This document shows, piece after piece, positions 1 through 6,647 of a stretch of DNA of 11,558 bases; position 1 is the stretch's first letter; each line of letters begins with the position of its first letter. The stretch covers positions 1 through 11,558 of the forward strand of contig JAEXMB010000087.1 of the NCBI GenBank assembly GCA_023444705.1, in the 5' to 3' direction. Source of the stretch: Pseudomonadota bacterium (lineage in GTDB: Bacteria; Pseudomonadota; Alphaproteobacteria; Micavibrionales; UBA2020). Both the position numbers and the translations under genes were made by a program. The notes below the pieces were generated by a model. That model had not been told where the DNA came from, did no database searches, and saw only the letters and a program-made list of their open reading frames with translations.

Positions 1-52
1 GCTCAAGACCCGCCGCCGCCAGAAATTCCTCGAAATGGGCCATACGCTCTAA
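1..52 (+). CDS. C-terminal tail of an unidentified upstream gene (partial)
   Basis: An open frame enters from the left edge and ends at the TAA at 50-52. It gives 16 visible residues ending in EMGHTL, with a basic KTRRR stretch just before. The stop codon is followed directly by the ATG of the EndoU-like gene, with no spacer, so the two genes are probably co-transcribed and translationally coupled. The tail is too short to identify. It is called coding because of this stop-start junction and because the frame is open to the window edge; chance cannot be excluded over so short a stretch. Confidence 0.55.
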   Translation, partial: LKTRRRQKFLEMGHTL

Positions 53-550
53 ATGATCTGGCGCGACCGCCACCTCAAGCGTCTGGCGCTGGCGGCTGCC
101 GGTATGATCCTTGGTGCGCATCTGTTGCTGGCGTTGCTGGGGCAGGTCAATCCGTTCGATCCCGTTAACGATATCCGCCACAAGCTTGCCGCCGTCACGC
201 AAGACAGCGCACCGCCCGTGCTGACGCAACAGCGCCTGCGCCACATCACCGACGGCGATAGCCGCGGTGGCGGCCACCTGCATGGCAGCGGCACACCCTG
301 CAAATCCGAATTCCCCGCCAGCTGGACGCGCGAGAAAATCGCCCGCGATATTCCTCTGCTGGCTGCCAATGACAATCTTGACTGGCAGGAAAGTCGCAAC
401 GGTTATGTCATGGCGGAAAGCATGACGGCGGACGGGCTGAAGATACGCATCGTCGTCGACCCGCAGGATAACGAAATCATCACCGCCTATCCCGTCAACG
501 TGCCGCGCAATCCCTGTCCGGCCGCCGCCAACGATAACCGCCGCAATTAA
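53..550 (+). CDS. Membrane-anchored EndoU-type (bacterial EndoU domain) nuclease-like protein
   Basis: This 165-residue protein has a basic N-terminus, then one hydrophobic segment (about residues 11-30) that looks like a signal anchor or uncleaved signal peptide. The rest should therefore lie in the periplasm or outside the cell. Residues 60-150 resemble the bacterial EndoU nuclease domain used as a toxin tip in some contact-dependent and polymorphic toxins. Visible family-like elements are H64, the GDSRGGGH run ending at H75, K84 in CKSEFP, W91, and a C-terminal ITAYPV with T144 and Y146. The pattern of two histidines, a lysine and a T/S-x-Y motif matches EndoU active sites, which cleave RNA. 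The family call is from motif memory, not a search. It is far shorter than toxins carrying this domain and has no delivery domains. The start abuts the upstream stop; the end overlaps the convergent membrane gene by 4 bases. No immunity gene is recognisable beside it. Confidence 0.75.
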   Translation: MIWRDRHLKRLALAAAGMILGAHLLLALLGQVNPFDPVNDIRHKLAAVTQDSAPPVLTQQRLRHITDGDSRGGGHLHGSGTPCKSEFPASWTREKIARDIPLLAANDNLDWQESRNGYVMAESMTADGLKIRIVVDPQDNEIITAYPVNVPRNPCPAAANDNRRN

Positions 551-2469
551 TCGCTAAGCAACGGTCTGACCGCGCCATAGACGATGGGCTGCACATGGAT
601 CGCCCAGTCGAGCAGCGTGGCGGTGACGATATTCTGGCGCTGGGCCTCGGCAACATACACCTGATAAACGCGCGATTGCGTATAGGTATTGGACAGCATA
701 AACGGCCCGAGCGCGATGATAGCGAACAATACCGCCATGATGGCATGGCGCATATGGCGCTGGCCCGACAGGCCCTGACGGCGCAACCACGGCACGCCTG
801 TTTCACCCAACACCTGCAACGACAGGCGCAAAGCCGCATTGACGCCGCGCATCACCGTCAGGGTGACGATCAGCAGCGAGATCAAAAGCGCGATAGCTGG
901 AATATAAACAGCGCGAATGTAGTCCTTGCCCTTGTCGGCCAGCGCTTCGCCATTGGCATACAGGGGCGCTTCGCGCGTCAGCTCGTCAATGGTGCCGCGC
1001 ATTTTCTCACGCAGCTTGGGCAGTGTATAGGTTTCGGCAAACGCCCCCTCATCCATGACCAGCTGGTCAAGCGCAGGTACAGGCGGCACCTTCATGCGCA
1101 CAAAGAATTCATCGACTGCAAGGCCTGCGGGCAAATCGCCAAAGGTTTTGCGCCACTCGCTGAAGACGCGGTTGCGAAACATTTCGGTCAGCAACGCCTT
1201 CATATAAGCCTCGTCATAGACCCAGTTGGCGGGCAATGCGGCATTGGCAAAACCCGTGGCCTCGGCCAGACGCTGGTTGGTCTGTTGCTCGAAACTGTCG
1301 CGCGCGCGGGGATAGGTCATCAGCTCCGCCTTGCTCATGACATTGGGCGGAAAGCCGGTTTTGCGGATAAACTGCGTTTCTGCCTCGTCGATCAGGCGCA
1401 GGGTGGCGCGGTCAACGTTGCCGCGCGGACAATTGCGCGTGGCGCAGAACTCGTCGAGCTTTTGAAAGAACAACCCCTGACGCGTCAGCATGGTGTCCGA
1501 GGCCTGCCCCACCGTCTGGCGGTACTGTCGCTGCGCATCAAGATAGTCGTTCCAGGCAAGGTCGGTCTCGCGCTCCATCTCGCGCCAGATCTTGTCGACA
1601 TCCGCCGCCAGCTTTTTGGGGTCCTTTGCCGTCAGGTAGGCATTAGAGGCGCGCTGATAGGGCGTGTAAAACTTGTCGATCAGGCCGTCGACCATCTTGT
1701 CGCGCTCGGCCCTGACGGTATCCACATAGGTTTTATAGGCCTTGGTCACGACGTCGCTGCCGCTCTGGCGCGCTGTCTTGTCGATGATGCGCTCGCGCTG
1801 CGGCTCCAGCGCTTCGATGATCGCTTCGGGGTTGTGCATCCACAGGGCCGCGATCATGGCGCGTACCGCACGTACCTCGGCGGTTGATTTATCGCCCTTG
1901 CACAGCCACTGGTCCTCGACCTCGACCACGCATTTTTCAAGCCCCGCTTTCAGCATCAATACATCGCGCGCATGCTGGCGTTGCTGCCATGTGGTGGGTT
2001 CGACCACCAGATGCTCGATCATCGCTTTTTGCCCCGCGAACATCGCGGGCCACGCCATCAGCACGACGGCCAGCACGGTATGAAAGGGAAAGCGCCCGCG
2101 ACTGAGAAAAATCAAAAACAACCCGAAGGCGACAGGCACCAGAAACAGCATTTCCTGCTCGCGGGGAGGAAACAGGACAAACGGCGCCACGCAGGCAAAG
2201 GCAAAGATGCCAAAGGCGGTTTTCTCGCGCCGGTGGGTCAGGCGAAAACGCGCGCGCGCAAACATGCCAAGCGCCAGCAGGGTAAAACCAAACCCCGACA
2301 CGCTGCGGCCGAAATCGGCGACGCGATGGATGGCGGTGGCATCGACGCTGGCGCTGCCCGCCACGTCAAGCAGGGTGACATTAAAGCGGAACTCCGCCAC
2401 CAGATACACGCAACTGAGGGCAAAGAAGACAAGATCGACCAGCGAAATAGCGTGAAAACGGCGCTCCAT
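547..2469 (-). CDS. Polytopic membrane protein of unknown function with large central helical domain
   Basis: I do not recognise this 640-residue protein. The N-terminal quarter holds about five hydrophobic segments (near residues 8-26, 57-73, 84-101, 106-122 and 130-146). A long hydrophilic, charge-rich, probably helical stretch follows (about 150-515), then two more hydrophobic segments near 521-540 and 576-592 and a moderately hydrophobic tail. This suggests an inner-membrane protein with one very large soluble domain. Cysteines at the CVVEVEDQWLC and CATRNC stretches in the central part could form disulfides if that domain is periplasmic. The start at 2469 is the first possible one, because an in-frame TAG lies four codons upstream; only a weak AGG sits against the ATG. 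It lies 56 bases downstream of the ribbon-helix-helix gene on the same strand and may be co-transcribed with it. The long open frame and membrane-typical composition support it over the antisense frames. Confidence 0.8.
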   Translation of the reverse strand: MERRFHAISLVDLVFFALSCVYLVAEFRFNVTLLDVAGSASVDATAIHRVADFGRSVSGFGFTLLALGMFARARFRLTHRREKTAFGIFAFACVAPFVLFPPREQEMLFLVPVAFGLFLIFLSRGRFPFHTVLAVVLMAWPAMFAGQKAMIEHLVVEPTTWQQRQHARDVLMLKAGLEKCVVEVEDQWLCKGDKSTAEVRAVRAMIAALWMHNPEAIIEALEPQRERIIDKTARQSGSDVVTKAYKTYVDTVRAERDKMVDGLIDKFYTPYQRASNAYLTAKDPKKLAADVDKIWREMERETDLAWNDYLDAQRQYRQTVGQASDTMLTRQGLFFQKLDEFCATRNCPRGNVDRATLRLIDEAETQFIRKTGFPPNVMSKAELMTYPRARDSFEQQTNQRLAEATGFANAALPANWVYDEAYMKALLTEMFRNRVFSEWRKTFGDLPAGLAVDEFFVRMKVPPVPALDQLVMDEGAFAETYTLPKLREKMRGTIDELTREAPLYANGEALADKGKDYIRAVYIPAIALLISLLIVTLTVMRGVNAALRLSLQVLGETGVPWLRRQGLSGQRHMRHAIMAVLFAIIALGPFMLSNTYTQSRVYQVYVAEAQRQNIVTATLLDWAIHVQPIVYGAVRPLLSD

Positions 2470-2525
2470 CCTGCCAGTCTATCACGCCGGTGCGTCCTGC
2501 CGCCAGCCTTGTAGGGGACAGCGCC

Positions 2526-2903
2526 CTAGCCTGCCTTGTGCCAGTGGAGCGACCCCGGCTTGTCCGTCGTCGCGCCCAGCAGCTTTTTGACCGAGCTGAC
2601 CTGCGGACTGACGCTTGCCGCTGTGCGGTAATATTCCATCAAAAAGACGCGCAGCGCCGCCGTGAAGGATACCCCTTCTTCCTTGAGGTCATGCACCGCG
2701 CCGCAGAGGTCGTGAATGGTGCAATTTTCCGCCGTGGCGATCTCGTTCAGGGCCGCCCACATGGCGGGCTCCAGCCGCACGCTGGTGCGGCGGTTATGGA
2801 TGCGCACGTTGCGGCTGAGCATCGTGCGCGCGGGCGCGCTCTTGGCCCCTGACGGTGTTTCGGCGGCGGCTCCCATCAGTGGCGGTGTCATCGTGTCCAT
2901 CAT
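2526..2903 (-). CDS. Ribbon-helix-helix DNA-binding protein (RHH_4-like)
   Basis: A 125-residue protein whose residues 31-93 match the alphaproteobacterial RHH_4-type ribbon-helix-helix family. The N-terminal strand region reads RNVRIHNRRTSVRLEP, followed by helix one around MWAALNEIA (48-56), helix two around CTIHDLC, and the family-like ending SFTAALRVFLMEYYR. Such proteins bind DNA as dimers through the paired strands and often repress their own promoter. The first 27 residues are low-complexity and rich in Ala, Pro and Thr; a shorter form starting at Met28 is possible. I prefer 2903 because a G-rich Shine-Dalgarno-like run lies 8 bases upstream, while none precedes Met28. The tail after residue 95 is not conserved to my knowledge. 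The gene is divergent from the DnaJ-cobS-cobT operon, and the palindrome between them is a natural operator candidate, though that link is inference. Confidence 0.85.
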   Translation of the reverse strand: MMDTMTPPLMGAAAETPSGAKSAPARTMLSRNVRIHNRRTSVRLEPAMWAALNEIATAENCTIHDLCGAVHDLKEEGVSFTAALRVFLMEYYRTAASVSPQVSSVKKLLGATTDKPGSLHWHKAG

Positions 2904-2971
2904 GCTATCGTCCCCCCCGGGTTCGTTAAAATGACTTGAGCAATATGCGGCAAATATAACAAAGGCGATGT

Positions 2972-3026
2972 TTAATACAACTATAAATTGAATTTATTAA
3001 AATTTTACACCTATTAGGTGTATTAA
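2972..3026. promoter_or_regulatory. Candidate operator: palindrome plus repeated half-sites
   Basis: Three related 12-base half-sites can be aligned. TTAATACAACTA lies on the plus strand at 2972-2983. TTAATACACCTA lies on the minus strand at 3026-3015 and differs from the first at one base. ATTTTACACCTA lies on the plus strand at 3002-3013 and matches the second at nine of twelve. The last two face each other and form the palindrome TACACCT-ATT-AGGTGTA at 3006-3022. The palindrome sits between the -35 and -10 elements of the candidate operon promoter, a position typical of repressor operators. The adjacent ribbon-helix-helix protein is the obvious candidate ligand, but this is inferred from position only. 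Confidence 0.5.
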
Positions 3027-3032
3027 TATTAC
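3004..3032 (+). promoter_or_regulatory. Candidate sigma70-type promoter of the DnaJ-cobS-cobT operon
   Basis: TTTACA at 3004-3009 (five of six to TTGACA) is followed after 17 bases by TATTAC at 3027-3032 (four of six to TATAAT). The surrounding DNA is AT-rich, and the palindrome at 3006-3022 overlaps the -35 and fills much of the spacer. The predicted start would be near 3039, giving a leader of about 125 bases before the DnaJ-domain gene. It is a pattern match only; AT-rich DNA readily yields such matches. Confidence 0.4.
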
Positions 3033-3163
3033 GCAAAACATGCATCTGTATGCACCCGCAGGACTAGGCCCTTGAGCCGCCACACCTGCCCGCATGCCCG
3101 CTTGTGGGCAAAATTATTGCGCGCGATCTGGAATTTTACCCCTGCGGGGGCGATAATGGATAA

Positions 3164-3796
3164 ATGTGGCGCGTAAAAATACATCCGTTTCAAAAAGACC
3201 CGACCCTTCCCGAAGGGCGCGAAATGACGATTCGACGCGGTTGCGACATTACGGGTTGCCCGCATCTGGGCGAATACCGCGCGCCGAAATCGCGCTATGA
3301 CATGCAAAGCTATTACTGGTTCTGCCTTGACCATGTGCGCGAATACAACCAGAACTGGGATTTCTTCAAGGGCATGAACCGCGTGGAAATCGAAAACCAC
3401 ATGTACAAGTCGATGGTCTGGGACCGCCCGAGCTGGAAAACCACCGAGGCCGGCGATTACGAACAGAACCTGCGCCAGAAAATCTACGCCCATTTCACGC
3501 GCGAGGATATTTTCGGCGACTTCAACCTCGGCGAAGACAAGGACGAAGATCACGAAGCCCGCGTCAACATCAACGCCATCCCCCACCCCACGCTGGAGGC
3601 TCTGGCCACGATGGAGCTCAAGCCCCCCGTGACATGGCCCGCCATCAAGACCCGCTACAAGCAGCTGGCCAAGAAATACCACCCCGACACCAATCAGGGC
3701 GATGAAACGGCGGAAGAGACTTTCAAAAAAATCAACCTCGCCTATCATATCCTCAAGATTTCCTACCAACACGTCAAAGAACAGGACGACCAGTGA
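3164..3796 (+). CDS. J-domain (DnaJ-domain) protein with N-terminal Cys/His motif
   Basis: A 210-residue protein with a C-terminal J-domain (about 145-205) containing the diagnostic HPD tripeptide at 173-175, within KKYHPDTNQGD, followed by a FKKINLAYHIL helix. J-domains stimulate the ATPase of DnaK-type Hsp70. The N-terminal half carries C27, C32, C54 and H57 around GEYRAPKSR and YYWFCLDHV, spaced like a small metal-binding knuckle; metal binding is inference. There is no Gly/Phe-rich linker or DnaJ zinc-finger domain, so this is a class III, specialised J-protein rather than DnaJ itself. In alphaproteobacteria such proteins commonly precede cobS. Its TGA shares one base with the cobS ATG (TGATG), implying translational coupling. 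The start at 3164 has only a G-run about 14 bases upstream. Met21 (3224), preceded by GAAGGG, is an alternative start that keeps all the conserved residues. Confidence 0.88.
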   Translation: MWRVKIHPFQKDPTLPEGREMTIRRGCDITGCPHLGEYRAPKSRYDMQSYYWFCLDHVREYNQNWDFFKGMNRVEIENHMYKSMVWDRPSWKTTEAGDYEQNLRQKIYAHFTREDIFGDFNLGEDKDEDHEARVNINAIPHPTLEALATMELKPPVTWPAIKTRYKQLAKKYHPDTNQGDETAEETFKKINLAYHILKISYQHVKEQDDQ

Positions 3797-4779
3797 TGAG
3801 CAACACCATGACCGCCAGCAAAACCAAGCATAGCCCTGACATCATGGTGTCGGTGCGTCAGGTCTTTGGCATCGACAGCGATCTGCAGGTCCCCGCCTTC
3901 TCGGAAAAGATGGACCATGTGCCCGAAACCGACGATGCCTACATCTTCGACCGCAAGACCACGCTGGCGATCCTTGCGGGCTTTGCGCACAACAAGCGCG
4001 TCATGGTGCAGGGTTATCACGGTACGGGCAAATCGACGCATATCGAACAGGTCGCGGCGCGGCTGAACTGGCCGCTGGTGCGCGTCAACCTCGACAGCCA
4101 TATCAGCCGCATCGACCTGATCGGCAAGGACGCCATCGTCCTCAAGGATGGCAAGCAGGTGACCGAATTCAAGGAAGGTATTCTCCCTTGGGCACTGCGC
4201 AATCCTGTTGCGCTTGTGTTTGATGAATATGACGCCGGCCGCCCCGACGTGATGTTCGTCATCCAGCGCGTACTGGAGGCCGAAGGCAAGCTGACCTTGC
4301 TTGACCAGAACGAAGTCATCAAGCCCCACAGCGCTTTTCGCATCTTCGCCACTGCCAACACAGTTGGCCTTGGCGACACCACCGGCTTGTATCACGGCAC
4401 GCAGCAGATCAACCAGGGCCAGATGGACCGCTGGAACATCGTGGCGGCGCTCAACTACCTGCCGCCCGAACAGGAAATCGACATCGTGCTGGCGCGCGCG
4501 CCGCACTACAAAACCGACGAAGGCCGCAAGACCATCGCCAGCATGGTGCGCCTTGCGGGCCTGACGCGCAAAGGCTTCATGGCGGGTGACCTGTCGACCG
4601 TGATGTCGCCGCGCACCGTCATCAACTGGGCCGAAAACGCGCAGATGATGGATGACCTCGACTTCGCCTTCGCGCTGTCATTCCTCAACAAATGCGACGA
4701 GCTGGAAAAGCCCACCGTCATTGAATACTACCAGCGGTGCTTTGACCGCAGCCCCGTGGCCGACGGCAAGAAAGACTAA
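3796..4779 (+). CDS. cobS: CobS-type AAA+ ATPase (cobaltochelatase subunit CobS-like)
   Basis: A 327-residue MoxR-like AAA+ ATPase of the CobS family. Visible elements are Walker A GYHGTGKST at 73-81 (K79), Walker B LVFDEYD at 140-146, the sensor-1 run FATANT ending near 189, and the following GLGDTTGLYHGTQQ stretch typical of CobS. With CobT and the large CobN subunit, CobS drives ATP-dependent cobalt insertion into hydrogenobyrinic acid a,c-diamide in aerobic cobalamin synthesis, in the cytoplasm. Length is normal for the family. I start at the ATG at 3796; an in-frame GTG one codon earlier (3793) is possible. AGGA at 3783-3786 lies 9 bases upstream. CobT follows after 8 bases. No CobN is in the window, so the role in cobalt chelation rests on family membership; another MoxR/VWA-type chaperone role is possible. 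Confidence 0.93.
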   Translation: MSNTMTASKTKHSPDIMVSVRQVFGIDSDLQVPAFSEKMDHVPETDDAYIFDRKTTLAILAGFAHNKRVMVQGYHGTGKSTHIEQVAARLNWPLVRVNLDSHISRIDLIGKDAIVLKDGKQVTEFKEGILPWALRNPVALVFDEYDAGRPDVMFVIQRVLEAEGKLTLLDQNEVIKPHSAFRIFATANTVGLGDTTGLYHGTQQINQGQMDRWNIVAALNYLPPEQEIDIVLARAPHYKTDEGRKTIASMVRLAGLTRKGFMAGDLSTVMSPRTVINWAENAQMMDDLDFAFALSFLNKCDELEKPTVIEYYQRCFDRSPVADGKKD

Positions 4780-4787
4780 GCACACGC

Positions 4788-6647
4788 ATGGCCGCCGACG
4801 CGACAGACCCCAAGGATATCTTCCGCCACGCGACCGAGGCCACGGCGCGCGCATTGGGCGATGACGCCGAAATCGCCGTCGTTTTCTCGGGCAGTTTTCC
4901 CGAGCTGAGCGACAAGACCATCCGCCTGCCTACGCCAAGCAAAGCCTTTGGCGCAGGGGAGCAAGACTTGCTGCGCGGCTATGCCGACAGCATGGCATTG
5001 CGCCTGCGCTATCACGACACCCGCCTGCATAGCGTACACATGCCCGCTGACACCAACGCCCGCGCCGCCTACGAGGCGCTGGAGGATGCGCGCATCGAGG
5101 CCGTGGGCACGCAAAACTATCCGGGGGCCGCCAGCAACATCACCGCCAGCCTGCGCGCCGATGCCAAAAAAATGCGCCTTGATGACGTGCAAAGCACCAG
5201 CGAAGTGCCGCTGTCCTTTGCCCTGCGCCACATGGCGCGCCAGCAGATGACAGGCCGCGCCATCCCACCCGAGGCGAAAAAAGCCGTCAACGTCTGGAAA
5301 AACTGGATCAACGAGAAACTGGGCGACGAAGGTTTTGCCCAGCTGGCCGCCGCGATGGCCGATCAGGATAGCTACGCGCAGGTCACGCAAAACCTGCTGC
5401 AGAAACTCGAGCTGGTCACCACACCGCTCAGCCCGCCCCCGCAATCGCCCGAAGAAGACCCCGAGGCGCAGGACGCGCAGGACAGCGAAAGCAGTTCGCA
5501 GGACGGCAGCACTGAAGACGCCCCCGCAATGGCCGAGCCAAGCGAAGCCACCCCCGATGCCGAAGGTGCGGAAACCGAACTGGCGCAGGAAGACGCCGAG
5601 TTCGAGCCGGGCGAAGACGACGACAATATGGCGTCGGACGAAACCAATGACGCACCGCCCGAACATGGCCGCAATGCCGACCGTAACATCTTCGGCGACT
5701 ATCAGGTTTTCACCACCGCTTACGACGAAGTCATTCAGGCCAGCGAGTTGTGCGATGCGGACGAACTGGCGCGCCTGCGCAAGAACCTCGACAAGCAGCT
5801 CAGCGCCATGCAAAGCGTCATCAGCCGTCTGGCCAACAAGCTGCAACGCCAGCTGATGGCGCAGCAGGCGCGCTCGTGGCATTTCGACCTTGAGGAAGGC
5901 ATTCTTGATGCCTCGCGCCTGTCGCGCGTCATCGCCAATCCTTTTTACAGCGTCACCTACAAGCAGGAAAGCGAGGCCAAGTTCCGCGACACCGTCGTCA
6001 CTTTGCTGATCGACAATTCGGGTTCCATGCGCGGGCGCCCTATCGGTATTGCGGCACTCAGCACCGACATTCTTGCGCGCACGCTGGAGCGCTGCGGCGT
6101 CAAGACGGAGATATTGGGCTTTACCACCCGCGCGTGGAAGGGCGGCGCCAGCCGCGAATTGTGGTTGTCGCAAGGCAAGCCCCAAAACCCCGGGCGCCTC
6201 AACGACCTGCGCCATATCGTCTATAAATCGGCCGACAGCCCGTGGCGCCATGCGCGCAGCAACCTTGGCCTGATGCTGCGCGAAGGACTGCTCAAGGAAA
6301 ACATCGACGGCGAGGCGCTGTTGTGGGCACATAACCGCCTGCTGGCGCGCAGCGAGCAACGCCGTATCATGATGGTGATTTCCGACGGCGCGCCGGTTGA
6401 CGATTCAACCCTGTCGGCCAATCAGGGGCATTATCTTGAAGACCACCTCAAGCGCGTGATCCGCTATATCGAGGATTACTCGCCCGTGCAGTTGCTGGCG
6501 ATCGGTATCGGTCACGACGTCACGCGGTATTACCAGCGCGCTGTCACCATCAGCGATGCCGAGGAACTCGGCAATGTCATGACCGACAAGCTGGCCGAGC
6601 TGTTCGACGACGCGCCGTCACCGCGCCGCAAATCATCACGGCACTAA
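4788..6647 (+). CDS. cobT: CobT-type VWA-domain protein (cobaltochelatase subunit CobT-like)
   Basis: A 619-residue protein with the three-part build of CobT: a helical N-terminal region (1-215), a long acidic low-complexity linker (about 218-295, dense in Asp, Glu, Ser and Ala), and a C-terminal von Willebrand A domain. The metal-ion-dependent adhesion site shows as DNSGS at 409-413, followed by RGRPIGIAA. ISDGAPVDD, with D533, supplies the later metal-site region, and AIGIGHDV is also typical. CobT pairs with hexameric CobS as the chelatase chaperone complex that works with CobN. It begins 8 bases after cobS with no strong Shine-Dalgarno of its own, so coupled translation is likely. The final 12 bases overlap the convergent thioredoxin-NHL gene. 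Length and domain order are normal, with no sign of damage. A 527-codon antisense frame here is an artefact of GC-rich codon use. Confidence 0.93.
   Translation: MAADATDPKDIFRHATEATARALGDDAEIAVVFSGSFPELSDKTIRLPTPSKAFGAGEQDLLRGYADSMALRLRYHDTRLHSVHMPADTNARAAYEALEDARIEAVGTQNYPGAASNITASLRADAKKMRLDDVQSTSEVPLSFALRHMARQQMTGRAIPPEAKKAVNVWKNWINEKLGDEGFAQLAAAMADQDSYAQVTQNLLQKLELVTTPLSPPPQSPEEDPEAQDAQDSESSSQDGSTEDAPAMAEPSEATPDAEGAETELAQEDAEFEPGEDDDNMASDETNDAPPEHGRNADRNIFGDYQVFTTAYDEVIQASELCDADELARLRKNLDKQLSAMQSVISRLANKLQRQLMAQQARSWHFDLEEGILDASRLSRVIANPFYSVTYKQESEAKFRDTVVTLLIDNSGSMRGRPIGIAALSTDILARTLERCGVKTEILGFTTRAWKGGASRELWLSQGKPQNPGRLNDLRHIVYKSADSPWRHARSNLGLMLREGLLKENIDGEALLWAHNRLLARSEQRRIMMVISDGAPVDDSTLSANQGHYLEDHLKRVIRYIEDYSPVQLLAIGIGHDVTRYYQRAVTISDAEELGNVMTDKLAELFDDAPSPRRKSSRH

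Larger units (their letters stand above)
2904..3163. other. AT-rich divergent intergenic region
   Basis: This 260-base gap separates the ribbon-helix-helix gene (minus) from the DnaJ-cobS-cobT operon (plus). Bases 2940-3035 are strikingly AT-rich against a GC-rich background. They hold repeated TTAATACAMCTA-like half-sites, a palindrome and a candidate plus-strand promoter, annotated separately. A possible minus-strand -10 for the ribbon-helix-helix gene is TATATT at 2958-2953, or TATAGT at 2985-2980, but neither has a good -35. The downstream part (3040-3163) would be a leader of roughly 125 bases with short inverted repeats at 3041-3054 (TGCAT/ATGCA), 3095-3110 (TGCCC/GGGCA) and 3139-3149 (CCCC/GGGG). 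I see no recognisable riboswitch or convincing small gene in it. Confidence 0.7.

Noticed and set aside
595..1887. 430-codon plus-strand open frame opposite the 640-residue membrane protein
   Set aside because: Its translation is rich in His, Arg and Gln without domain structure, while the minus strand gives well-formed membrane segments over a longer frame.
3040..3075. 11-codon leader peptide starting at ATG 3040
   Set aside because: It would have to be leaderless given the predicted start near 3039, and shows no run of a regulatory amino acid.
3095..3118. Hairpin TGCCC/GGGCA followed by AT-rich DNA as a terminator
   Set aside because: The stem is only five pairs, no T-run follows, and no plus-strand gene ends upstream of it.
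3040..3163. Cobalamin riboswitch in the leader of the cobS-cobT operon
   Set aside because: The leader is only about 125 bases, shorter than the usual element, and I find no convincing B12-box or pseudoknot pattern; only short unrelated hairpins.
3029..4506. Two 247-codon minus-strand frames opposite the DnaJ-domain gene and cobS
   Set aside because: Both lie opposite genes with clear HPD and Walker motifs and show no family features themselves.
4776..6359. 527-codon minus-strand open frame opposite cobT
   Set aside because: CobT on the plus strand is certain from its VWA motifs and domain order. The antisense frame has no recognisable domain and arises from GC-rich third positions.
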